NCBI RefSeq assembly: GCF_030695125.1
Contig: NZ_JAUYTP010000076.1
Location: 1-64,000 of the forward strand
From: Allobosea sp.
GTDB taxonomy: Bacteria; Pseudomonadota; Alphaproteobacteria; Rhizobiales; Beijerinckiaceae
Reading direction: 5' to 3'
DNA: 64,000 nucleotides
Shown here: piece by piece, positions 7,014 to 15,005 of the stretch
Numbering within the stretch: position 1 is the stretch's first letter
Layout: the number at the start of each line of letters is the position of its first letter
Notes under the pieces: model-generated
What the model saw: only the letters and a program-made list of their open reading frames with translations
The model's database searches: none
Told to the model about the DNA's origin: nothing
Program-made: the position numbers and the translations under genes

Positions 7014-7840
7014 CGGCCCTTCAGCCTCGGGTTCAGCGCATCGTTCAGCCCCTGCCCGACCAGCGAGACGGCCAGCACCGTGACGAGGATGGCGACGCCG
7101 GGAATGGCGGAGACGTACCATTGCACCCGCAACACGTCGCGCCCGGCGCCGATCAGGTTGCCCCAGGAGGCGACATTGGGGTCCGACAGCTTGAGGAAGG
7201 CGAGCGCGCTTTCGAGGAGGATCGCGATCGCCATGACCACGCTGGCATAGACGATGACCGGGGGCAGGGCGTTGGGCAGGATTTCGCCGAAGATCAGCTT
7301 CACGTCGCGCAGGCCCAATGTGCGGCCGGCCTGGACGAATTCGCGGTTGCGGAGCGACAGGAACTCGGCGCGCGTCAGCCGCGCCGAGGCCGGCCAGGAG
7401 ACGATGCCGATCGCGACGGTGACGGTCGTGATGGTCGAGCCGAAGACGGCGACCAGCACCAGCAGCAGGATGAAGTTCGGCAGGGTCTGGAAGGCCTCTG
7501 TGACGCGCATCAGGATGGTGTCGACCCAGTCGCCGTAATAGCCGGCGACGGCGCCGATGGTGATGCCGATCACGACGGAGATGATCGTCGCGACCAGGCC
7601 GATCAGCAGCGAGATGCGGGCGCCGTGGAAGATCTGCGCGGCGATGTCGCGGCCGGAGTTGTCGGTGCCGAGCAGGAAGCGCGGATTGGCGAACGGCCAG
7701 ATCAGCGGCCGCCCGGCGAGTGCCAGCGGGTCGCGGGGGTAGAACCAGTCGGCACTGATCGCCATCGCCAGCACGAGCAGCAGCAGCACGAGGCCGATGA
7801 TCGCCGGCGGGCTGCGGAAGTAGAGCTTCAGGAAGGACAT
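7010..7840 (-). CDS. Peptide/nickel-type ABC transporter permease, DppC-like
   Basis: 276 residues with an N-terminal membrane segment (PAIIGLVLLLLVLAMAI), then a periplasmic stretch typical of DppC/OppC (LGTDNSGRDI), and five further segments. The cytoplasmic coupling loop is visible at SWPASARLTRAEFLSLRNREFVQA in shorter form (EAA-like motif around residues 150-190). The stop codon overlaps the ATPase start; the upstream permease ends 4 bases before this ATG. It pairs with DppB to form the channel. Confidence 0.92.
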   Translation of the reverse strand: MSFLKLYFRSPPAIIGLVLLLLVLAMAISADWFYPRDPLALAGRPLIWPFANPRFLLGTDNSGRDIAAQIFHGARISLLIGLVATIISVVIGITIGAVAGYYGDWVDTILMRVTEAFQTLPNFILLLVLVAVFGSTITTVTVAIGIVSWPASARLTRAEFLSLRNREFVQAGRTLGLRDVKLIFGEILPNALPPVIVYASVVMAIAILLESALAFLKLSDPNVASWGNLIGAGRDVLRVQWYVSAIPGVAILVTVLAVSLVGQGLNDALNPRLKGR

Positions 7841-7844
7841 CGCG

Positions 7845-8822
7845 TCAGCTCCCCGTGGTGATGCGCGGGTCGAGCCGGGCGTAGAGCAGGTCGACGATGA
7901 AGTTGACGGTGATGACCAGCAGCGCCGAGACGAAGACGATCCCGAGCAGCGTGTTGAGATCGCGCTGGATCACCGATTCATAGGCGAGGCGGCCCAGCCC
8001 CGGCAGCGAGAACACGCTCTCGACCACGACCGAGCCGCCCAGCATCGTGCCGGCCTGCAGGCCGATCAGCGTCACCATCGGCAGGAGCGCATTGCGCAGG
8101 ACGTGGCGGACGACGACGCGGGTTTCGTCCATGCCCTTGGCGCGGGCGGTGCGGACGAAATCGAGCGTCAGCACCTCCAGCATCGAGCCGCGCATGATGC
8201 GCAGGTAGATCGCCATGTAGAACAGGCCGAGCGTCAGCGTCGGCAGCACGAGATGGCGGGCGATGTCGAGCGTGCGGCGCCAGCCGGTGAGCCCGACAGT
8301 GATGTCCTCGAAGCCGCCGGCCGGCAGCCATTGCAGGTAGATCGAAAACACGACGATCGCCATCAGCCCGAACCAGAAGGTCGGCATGGCGTAGAAGACG
8401 AGGCCCAGCGTCGAGATCAGCGTGTCGGGCCAGCGGTTGACGCCGCGCGCGGCGATGACGCCGAAGACAAGGCCGAAGAAGAAGGCGAGCGAGAGCGAGG
8501 CGGTCATCAGCAGGATCGTCGCCGGCAGGCGTTCGGCGATGACGGTCGCGACCGGCTTGCCGTAGATCGCCGAGAAGCCGAGGTCGAGCCGCACCAGCCG
8601 CCAGAGATAGTTGCCGAGCTGCGCCCAGGCGGAGACGTCGAGCCCATAATATTGGCGCAGCTGCTTGGCGGTCTCGGCGTCGCCTCCGCCCATCTGCGCC
8701 ATCAGCGCATCGACCGTGTCGCCCGGCGCGAACTGCAGCAGGACGAAGACCCCGATCAGGATCAGCACCAGCGTCGGGATCGAGGCGGCGAGACGCCGCC
8801 CCGCGAGGGTCAGGATGCGCAT
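7845..8822 (-). CDS. Peptide/nickel-type ABC transporter permease, DppB-like
   Basis: 325 residues. An N-terminal membrane segment (ASIPTLVLILIGVFVLLQ), a periplasmic domain with the family pattern QYYGLD, then five segments. The C-terminal half carries the conserved coupling region (FVRTARAKGMDETRVV) and the family-typical SVFSLPGLGRL. It is the first permease of the operon. The gene is separated from the binding-protein gene by a 111-bp palindromic repeat, which may lower permease expression relative to the binding protein (inference). Confidence 0.92.
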   Translation of the reverse strand: MRILTLAGRRLAASIPTLVLILIGVFVLLQFAPGDTVDALMAQMGGGDAETAKQLRQYYGLDVSAWAQLGNYLWRLVRLDLGFSAIYGKPVATVIAERLPATILLMTASLSLAFFFGLVFGVIAARGVNRWPDTLISTLGLVFYAMPTFWFGLMAIVVFSIYLQWLPAGGFEDITVGLTGWRRTLDIARHLVLPTLTLGLFYMAIYLRIMRGSMLEVLTLDFVRTARAKGMDETRVVVRHVLRNALLPMVTLIGLQAGTMLGGSVVVESVFSLPGLGRLAYESVIQRDLNTLLGIVFVSALLVITVNFIVDLLYARLDPRITTGS

Positions 8823-8876
8823 GGGCTACGCGGTTCCAGGAGCAAGGAGAGCCTGTGATTCCGGCTCGGAAACACG

Positions 8877-8987
8877 CCGTCATCCTGGCCGAAGCGAAGC
8901 GGAGAGCCGGGATCCATCATAGAACGCGTCGGTGCCCTTCGATGGATCCCGGAGCTGCGCCGCTTCGCGGCTTGTCCAGGATGACGG
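8877..8987. repeat. Palindromic intergenic repeat element
   Basis: A 111-bp element bounded by CCGTCATCCTGG (8877-8888) and CCAGGATGACGG (8976-8987), with an inner pair CCGGGATCCATC (8907-8918) and GATGGATCCCGG (8941-8952), plus a middle pair of GAAGCG/CGCTTC-type arms. The whole can fold into one long hairpin. The class of GTCATCCTGG/GGGATCC palindromes is familiar from intergenic spaces of Hyphomicrobiales genomes. It encodes nothing and fills most of the gap between binding-protein and permease genes. Confidence 0.8.
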
Positions 8988-9003
8988 TGAGGTTCGGGTG
9001 GCT

Positions 9004-10611
9004 TCACTCGGCCAACCACAGATCGTGCCAGGAGCTCGAGCCCCAGCGCGGTGTATTGGAGTGGTTGCGCGCCTTGGCGCTGATCGCGGTCAGGAAGATC
9101 TGCTCGATCGGCGTCCAGATCGGCAGTTCGGTGTTGGCGCGGCGGACGAAATCGCCATAGAGCGCCTTGCGCTTGGCGGCGTCGACCTCGGTGGCCGCGT
9201 CGTCGATGATCTTGTCCATCGTCTCGTCGGTCCAGCCCCACTGATTGGTCCAGGGCGCGCCCTTGGGCTGGCCCGAGCGGTACCAGACGGTTGTCGAGAC
9301 GGCCGGGTCGTTGCGGTACTGGTGCCAGCCGGTGGCGAGGTCGAAGGCGTGCTCGTCATAGACCTGCTTCAGGAAGCCGCCGCCATCGGTCCTGACGACC
9401 TCGACCTTGATGCCGACATCGGCCAGCGACTGCTGGATGAAGGTGGCGAAGAGGGTGATGTCCTCGCCCCAGGGCGCCGGCAGCAGGCGCAGGGAGAAGC
9501 GGGTGCCGCCCGCGCCGGCCTTGAAGCCGGCCTCGTCCAGAAGAGCTGCAGCGCGCTTCTTGTCGAAAGGGTACTGCGGGCCGTTGTCGGCCGGGTAGAA
9601 ATCGGTCGAGACCGAGGGCACCGGGCCGGTGCCGCGCTTGGCGAAGTCGCCGAGGAAGTTCTCGATGAAGAAGGGAATGTCGAGCGCATGCGCGATGGCG
9701 CGGCGCACGCGGATGTCGGCCAGCTCCTTGCGGCGGAAGTTGAACTCGATCGTGTTGGTGCGGGCGTTGCCCTCATTGCCCTTGGTCGAGACGATGAAGC
9801 GCTTGTCCTTGCCGAGCCGGGCGGCGTCCGAGATCGTCAGGCCCGAGAACGGGCTGTAATGGATCTGGCCGGCTTCCATCTGGGCGGCCGCGGCGGCGCG
9901 GTCGGTGACGACGCGCCAGACGATCCGGTCGAGATGGGGCGCATTGGGGCGCCAGTAGTCGGTGTTGCGGTCGGCGATGACGTGCTGGCCGCGCTCATAG
10001 GTGACGAATTTGAACGGGCCGGTGCCGATCGGCGCGAGATTGGCCGGGTTCTGGCGAATGTCGCCCTTGCCCTCGTAGATATGGCGCGGCGAGATGTAGC
10101 CGAGATCCGGCAGCGCGCGCAGCAGCAGGTTCAGCGGCATCGGCCGCTCATAGCGGAAGATCGCGGTCAGCGGGTCGGGCGTGTCGACGGCGGTGAGGAA
10201 GAGCTGCAGCGTCGTCCCGTAGTTGAGGATCTTCTTCCACATCTCCATCGCGGTGAACTGCACGTCCGCCGAGGTAAAGGGGCGGCCATCATGCCACTTC
10301 ACGCCGTCGCGCAGCTTGAAGGTGATGGTCTTTCCGTCGGGCGCGGCCTCCCAGCTGGTGGCGAGCACGCCGACCGGGTTGCCGGCGGCGTCGAGATCGA
10401 CGAGCTGCTCCTGGATCTTGCCGCCGATGATGTAGACGCCGGTCGAGGCCTGGAGGCTGGGGTTCAGCTGGCGCTGCTCGGCGCCGTAATGCACGGTGAA
10501 GACCCCGCCCTTGCGCGGCGTCTCCTGCGCGAAGAGCGACCGCATCGGGAAGGCGACGCTGGAAGCGATGGCGGCGCTGGTCAGAAGCGCGGCGCGGCGG
10601 GTCATGTCCAT
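9004..10611 (-). CDS. Periplasmic substrate-binding protein of the peptide ABC transporter (family 5)
   Basis: 535 residues, the usual length for SBP_bac_5 proteins. The start MDMTRRAALLTSAAIASS has a twin-arginine-like basic pair followed by a hydrophobic stretch and an AxA-type cleavage near FAQET, so export to the periplasm is expected. Family features include LRDGVKWHDGRPFTSADVQF and the central region around IRVRRAIAHALD-like text (residues about 290-305). A GAGG site lies 8 bases before ATG 10611. It delivers solute to the DppBC-like permeases encoded after it. The ligand may be a peptide, an opine or another compound; the sequence does not decide. Confidence 0.9.
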   Translation of the reverse strand: MDMTRRAALLTSAAIASSVAFPMRSLFAQETPRKGGVFTVHYGAEQRQLNPSLQASTGVYIIGGKIQEQLVDLDAAGNPVGVLATSWEAAPDGKTITFKLRDGVKWHDGRPFTSADVQFTAMEMWKKILNYGTTLQLFLTAVDTPDPLTAIFRYERPMPLNLLLRALPDLGYISPRHIYEGKGDIRQNPANLAPIGTGPFKFVTYERGQHVIADRNTDYWRPNAPHLDRIVWRVVTDRAAAAAQMEAGQIHYSPFSGLTISDAARLGKDKRFIVSTKGNEGNARTNTIEFNFRRKELADIRVRRAIAHALDIPFFIENFLGDFAKRGTGPVPSVSTDFYPADNGPQYPFDKKRAAALLDEAGFKAGAGGTRFSLRLLPAPWGEDITLFATFIQQSLADVGIKVEVVRTDGGGFLKQVYDEHAFDLATGWHQYRNDPAVSTTVWYRSGQPKGAPWTNQWGWTDETMDKIIDDAATEVDAAKRKALYGDFVRRANTELPIWTPIEQIFLTAISAKARNHSNTPRWGSSSWHDLWLAE

Positions 10612-10707
10612 GGGAAGATCCTCGGTCCTGCGGTCACGTTGGGGAAACGATGCGGGTGGCGGCCGCGGGCGTCAACGGCGCTGCCGCCTAAAATGCGGGC
10701 TTGATCG

Positions 10708-11559
10708 CTATTGCGGCAGGAAGCTGACGACGATGCCGTTGGCGGCATGGGCGGCAACGCTGACGGCGCCATCGTGAGCGGTCGCGAGCGGGCCCAGCAC
10801 GGCCTTCGCGCCGTCGAGATCGTCGCTCGCCAGAACCAGCGCCACGGCCCCTTCGGTCGCCGCCCCCTTTCGCACCGTGTCCGGGTAGCGGCGTGCGAAG
10901 CCGGCGGCGTCGTAGAACAGGATATCGGCCCGCTTGCCGCCGGTGGCGACGCGCCAGCCATCGCCGTCAGCCTGTGCGGGCTCGTCGATCAGGCGGCCCA
11001 GATGCGCGGCCGCGGCCTTCGGATCGACGCAGAGAACCTCGAGGCGGATGATCCGCCGCACGCCGTTGGCATGGCTCTGCAGCGCGGGAATCCAGACGGT
11101 GTCACGCGTGAGATGCTCGCACGCGAAGATGCGGATGCCGCCGGGATTATCGGCCAGAGGCCAGCGGAACACGTTGAACTTCGCCTCGCCGACGCCGCCA
11201 TCGGGAAGCTCCACCGGCCGACCGAAATGCACCGGGCCATCGGCCTCGATGCCGTGCGCCTGGAGTTCGAGGACGCCCGCGGCCGCGTCGCTGGTCGTGA
11301 AGGCGACACGCTCGACGCCCTCGCGGGTCTTCAGAAAGTCGCGCATGGGCTTGTTGTGTTCGGTCTCGGTGAGGATGCCGAGCAGCTCGAGATAATCCTC
11401 GCCGAACATGATCGTGTAATTGCCGGAGCCGAGATGAGGCGAATGCGTTCCGCGCGGCGAGACGGTGAAGCCAAGGCGCTTCCAGGCCGCAGCGGACGCA
11501 TCGAGATCGCGCACGGTGACCATGACATGGTCGAGGCCGAGGATGTGCTTGAGAGACAT
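10708..11559 (-). CDS. VOC-superfamily (glyoxalase-like) protein
   Basis: 283 residues starting with the beta-alpha-beta glyoxalase pattern LGLDHVMVTVRDLDAS and later GNYTIMFGEDYLELLGI. It matches the Glyoxalase_3-like group of one or two VOC modules rather than classical GloA. Metal ligands of this fold are His and Glu; candidates here are His in LDHVMV and Glu in YLELLG, but the full set cannot be proven by eye. It is the first gene of the reverse unit leading into the peptide transporter (95-base gap), so it may process the imported compound (inference). Confidence 0.7.
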   Translation of the reverse strand: MSLKHILGLDHVMVTVRDLDASAAAWKRLGFTVSPRGTHSPHLGSGNYTIMFGEDYLELLGILTETEHNKPMRDFLKTREGVERVAFTTSDAAAGVLELQAHGIEADGPVHFGRPVELPDGGVGEAKFNVFRWPLADNPGGIRIFACEHLTRDTVWIPALQSHANGVRRIIRLEVLCVDPKAAAAHLGRLIDEPAQADGDGWRVATGGKRADILFYDAAGFARRYPDTVRKGAATEGAVALVLASDDLDGAKAVLGPLATAHDGAVSVAAHAANGIVVSFLPQ

Positions 11560-11881
11560 GGGAAGCCCTTGGTCGAAATCCGACAGGAGAGGAGTTCACC
11601 CGAAGCGTCGGCGCGGCGCAATTGCCCATCCGCTCCGTGCGGACAGCCCCCTGCTGCACTGCAGACATAACGAGGCAGGGATAAATATTCCAAGCACAGA
11701 ATGATATATCGAGAAATTCGGAAGAACGTGTTCGCGAACGGCGGCCCGCAGAGAAAATCCAACTTCGTTTCTGGCCGAGGCCAGAAGGCCGCCTCTTGCC
11801 TCGGCGGCGGCGGGGGGCAAGGATGACAGTTGTGGCGCCCGTCCGGCGGGCGCCTCCTGCTCGCCTCGGGATCATCGCCCC
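11560..11881. promoter_or_regulatory. Divergent promoter region with AT-rich tract and palindrome
   Basis: This 322-base gap separates the VOC gene (reverse) from the FAD oxidoreductase (forward). It holds an unusually AT-rich stretch (about 11680-11720, ATAAATATTCC and ATGATATATCG) and an 18-base near-continuous palindrome, TTCTGGCC-GA-GGCCAGAA (11769-11786). Both are plausible promoter/operator parts; no gene is seen. Confidence 0.45.
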
Positions 11882-13210
11882 ATGTCCGTCACCGCCTCTG
11901 TCACCTGGCCGTCTTCGCTCTGGGCCGCGACCGCACCCGCCGGCCCGGCGCTGCCCGCGCTGGAGGGCGACATTCAGGCCGATGTCGTGGTGATCGGCGC
12001 CGGCTTCACCGGCCTGTCGACGGCGATCCATCTGCGCGAGACCGGCGTCGAAGTCGTCGTGGTCGAGGCGGCCGAGCCCGGCTGGGGCGCGTCGGGGCGC
12101 AACAACGGCCAGGTGATCCCCACGCTGGCGGGTCACGATCCCTCCGCCATGGTCGCCAGACATGGCGAGGCGGGCGAGCGCTTCAACGCCGTGCTGCGCG
12201 ACAGCGCGCAATATCTGTTCGACACCATCCGCAAATACGACATTCCGGGCGAGGCCGAGCAGACGGGCTGGGTGCAGCCGGTGCATTCGCCGGGGCGCTT
12301 CAAGCTCGCCGAGAAGCGCGTGCGCGAATGGTCGGCCATCGGCGCGCCCGTCGAGCTGCTCGACCGGGCGGCGGCCGCGCAGATGACCGGTTCGGATGCC
12401 TGGTTCGGCGGCTTCTGGAATCGGACCGGCGGCCACATCAACCCGCTCGCGCTGGCGCGCGGGCTGGCGCAGGTCGCGCTGAAGCTGGGAGCCGCGATCT
12501 ATGCCCGCTCGCCCGTCGCCAGCATGGCGCGCGAGGGTGACCGCTGGGTGGTGAAGACGGCGAGGGGCTCTGTTACGGCAAGGGCGCTGGTGCTGGCGAC
12601 CAACGCTTATACGGATGAATTCGAGAGCGGACTTGCGCCCGAGATCGCCGGAGAGGTCATCCCCGTTTTGTCCTGGCAGATGGCGACCAAGCCGATCAGC
12701 GACAACATCGCCAAGACCATCATCCCCGGCCGCCAGGCGCTGTCGGACACGCATCGCGAGCTCTATTTCGCGCGCTGGGATGCGCGCAACCGGCTGGTGA
12801 CCGGCGGCGCGGCGGTGTTCCCGGGTGCCGGCGGCGACAATCTGCGCGGGCCTGTCGGCGAGCGCCTGATGAGGCTCTGGCCGCAGCTGGGCGAGGTCTC
12901 CTTCGACTATGTCTGGTCGGGCTATATCGGCATGACGCCCGACGACGTGCTGAAACCCCAGGTTCCGGGCTATCCGCGCATCCACCAGCTCGGACCCAAC
13001 GGCTTCGGCTGGGTCGGCTGCAACGGCCGGGCCGTGGCGCTCTCGATCTCGCTGGGGCGTGAACTGGCGCAAGCGACGCAAGGCGTGCCGCTCTCGACGC
13101 TGGGCCTGCCGCTGTCGGAGCCCAAGGCGCAGCCGATGCGGGACGTCATCCGTCGCATCGCGCCGCTGGCCCTGCCGCTCTACCGCGCGCTGGACGCCCG
13201 GGAGATCTAG
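11882..13210 (+). CDS. FAD-dependent amine/amino-acid oxidoreductase (DAO family)
   Basis: 442 residues. The dinucleotide-binding motif VVVIGAGFTGLSTAIHL is at about residues 35-51, with an acidic strand end (VVVVEAAEPGWGASGRNNGQ) typical of glycine/D-amino-acid oxidase-like flavoproteins, most like gamma-glutamylputrescine oxidases. The C-terminal FAD-closing region is WVGCNGRAVALSIS. The cytoplasmic enzyme probably oxidises a secondary amine or modified amino acid, giving an imine and reduced flavin. It stands 205 bases before a TRAP transporter in the same direction, so the transporter may supply its substrate (inference). Confidence 0.8.
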   Translation: MSVTASVTWPSSLWAATAPAGPALPALEGDIQADVVVIGAGFTGLSTAIHLRETGVEVVVVEAAEPGWGASGRNNGQVIPTLAGHDPSAMVARHGEAGERFNAVLRDSAQYLFDTIRKYDIPGEAEQTGWVQPVHSPGRFKLAEKRVREWSAIGAPVELLDRAAAAQMTGSDAWFGGFWNRTGGHINPLALARGLAQVALKLGAAIYARSPVASMAREGDRWVVKTARGSVTARALVLATNAYTDEFESGLAPEIAGEVIPVLSWQMATKPISDNIAKTIIPGRQALSDTHRELYFARWDARNRLVTGGAAVFPGAGGDNLRGPVGERLMRLWPQLGEVSFDYVWSGYIGMTPDDVLKPQVPGYPRIHQLGPNGFGWVGCNGRAVALSISLGRELAQATQGVPLSTLGLPLSEPKAQPMRDVIRRIAPLALPLYRALDAREI

Positions 13211-13415
13211 CGCGATCAGACGTGCCGAGCGGGCCGGGGACGAGCCCTGCGCGCTCACCCCCGACCGGTGGCGGCCAATGTCGAGGCCCCATCGCCGCCT
13301 CGGCGGTCGCGCCCTTACGTCACAGGCGATGCGCAACATGATGGCCAAACCGGATTTGGTCTGACATTCTGTCGGCAGCTCCCATCAGAGGAGCGTCAAG
13401 GGACAGGAATTCTCC

Positions 13416-14408
13416 ATGGAACGCAGAGTTTTACTCAAAGGCATCGGTGCGCTCACGGCCACCATTGCCGCCCCCGCCATCGTCCGGGCCCAGTCGGTGC
13501 CGACGCTGGTCGGCGCCTCGCAGTTCGGCGATGCGCACCCGTTCACCCAGGGGCTCCTCAAATTCGAGGAGCGGGTGAAGGCGCTCTACAACAAGCCGGT
13601 CAACTTCACCCTGCACAAGGATTCCTCGCTCGGGCTCGAAAAGCAGTATTTCGAGTACATGGCGCAGGGGAAGAACGTCGATTACGCGATCGTCTCGCCC
13701 GCCCATATGTCGACCTTCGCCAAGGCCGCGCCCTTCATCGACGCGCCCTTCGTCTTCCGTGACTTCGCCCATATGGAAGCGGTGGTGAACAAGGGCCTGC
13801 TCAACCCGATCGCCGACGAGATCGAGAAGAAGGCCGGCGTCCGGCTGATCGGCTATGGCGGCGGCGGCGTGCGCAACCTCTTCGCCAACAAGCCTCTGAA
13901 GAACGTCGCCGAGATCAAGGGCCTGAAGGTCCGCGTCCAGGGCGCGCCGATCTGGTCGCGCAGCTTCGCGGCCATCGGCATGTCGCCGACCGTGATCGCC
14001 TATAACGAGGTCTACAACGCCATCCAGAACAACGTCATCTCGGCGGCGGAGAACGAGGCGGCCGGCATCGAGCAGATGAAGTTCTTCGAAGTCGCGCCCA
14101 ACATCCTGATGACGCAGCACGCCGTCTCGGTCAGGCCGATCTGCTTCTCGATGAAGACCATGGCGACCCTGCCCAAGGACCTGCAGGACGCCGTGATCCA
14201 GGCCGGCAAGGAAGCGGCCGATTACGAGCGCAAGATCGAATCGAGCGGCGATTCCGAGATCCTGATCAGGCTCGAGGCGGCGGGCCGGCTGAAGCGGATT
14301 CCGTTCGAGGACCGGCCGACCATGCAGAAGCTCGCCGAGCCGATCATGCAGGCCTATGCCAAGGAAATCGACGCCAGCGGCATCCAGACCGCCATCGCCG
14401 GCGTCTGA
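13416..14408 (+). CDS. dctP: TRAP transporter solute-binding protein, DctP family
   Basis: 330 residues with an N-terminal export signal, MERRVLLKGIGALTATIAAP, ending near IVRAQ. The DctP fold is recognisable from KGLKVRVQGAPIWSRSFAAI, which contains the conserved Arg that binds the carboxylate of the ligand, and NEVYNAIQNNVISAAENE. The protein captures an organic acid in the periplasm for the DctQM permease encoded directly after it. The exact ligand is unknown. A hairpin follows at 14434-14460. Confidence 0.9.
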   Translation: MERRVLLKGIGALTATIAAPAIVRAQSVPTLVGASQFGDAHPFTQGLLKFEERVKALYNKPVNFTLHKDSSLGLEKQYFEYMAQGKNVDYAIVSPAHMSTFAKAAPFIDAPFVFRDFAHMEAVVNKGLLNPIADEIEKKAGVRLIGYGGGGVRNLFANKPLKNVAEIKGLKVRVQGAPIWSRSFAAIGMSPTVIAYNEVYNAIQNNVISAAENEAAGIEQMKFFEVAPNILMTQHAVSVRPICFSMKTMATLPKDLQDAVIQAGKEAADYERKIESSGDSEILIRLEAAGRLKRIPFEDRPTMQKLAEPIMQAYAKEIDASGIQTAIAGV

Positions 14409-14433
14409 ACCCGTCCCGTTCCCGATCCCGTCA

Positions 14434-14460
14434 GCCCTGGGCGCGTCTTCCGCCCAGGGC
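14434..14460 (+). terminator. Intercistronic hairpin between dctP and dctQ
   Basis: GCCCTGGGCG (14434-14443) and CGCCCAGGGC (14451-14460) form a perfect 10-bp stem with a 7-base loop, followed by TTTGTCTT. It is probably a partial terminator or 3' stabiliser that leaves more dctP than dctQM transcript (inference). Confidence 0.7.
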
Positions 14461-14486
14461 TTTGTCTTCGCACGCGGAACCCATTC

Positions 14487-15005
14487 ATGGATGCTTCTTT
14501 GCCTGGCAGGCCCAGCCTGTGGCGGCGCATGACGGCTACCTATTCACGACTGCTGTCATCCATCGTCGTTTTCTCCGTCGGCATCCTGGTGGTGCCGGTG
14601 ATGCTGCAGATCGTCTCGCGCTACTCCAACCTGATCCCCTCCTACATCTGGACGGAGGAGCTGGCCCGCTTCCTGTTCATCTGGACCGTGATGATCGGCA
14701 CGATCATCGGCGTGCGCGACAGCGCCCATTTCGACGTCGATCTGCTGCCCAGGCTGGGGACACGGGGCGATGCCTTCATGCGCATCGTCTCCAAGCTCGG
14801 CGTGCTGACGATCGCCATCGTCTTCGTCACCGGCGGCATCGAATTCACGCAATTCGCCTGGAACCGGACCTCGGAGCTGGCCGAGCTGCCGCTCTGGCTG
14901 ATCCATGTCGCCTGGCCGATCGCCGGGGCGAGCTGGATCATCTTCCTCGGCGAGCAGTTCGTCGACGATCTTCGGGCCCTCTTCGGAAAGACCATCAGCC
15001 CATGA
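14487..15005 (+). CDS. dctQ: TRAP transporter small permease subunit, DctQ family
   Basis: 172 residues with four membrane segments (about 20-45, 58-75 near the conserved WTEELARFLFIWTVMIG, 98-118 and 138-160). The WTEExARF motif is diagnostic of DctQ. It pairs with the large subunit DctM; its stop codon overlaps the dctM start (ATGA). Length is normal. Confidence 0.92.
   Translation: MDASLPGRPSLWRRMTATYSRLLSSIVVFSVGILVVPVMLQIVSRYSNLIPSYIWTEELARFLFIWTVMIGTIIGVRDSAHFDVDLLPRLGTRGDAFMRIVSKLGVLTIAIVFVTGGIEFTQFAWNRTSELAELPLWLIHVAWPIAGASWIIFLGEQFVDDLRALFGKTISP

Noticed and set aside
8932..10704. 590-codon forward frame
   Set aside because: Antisense to the peptide-binding protein and starting inside the palindromic repeat; no protein motifs.
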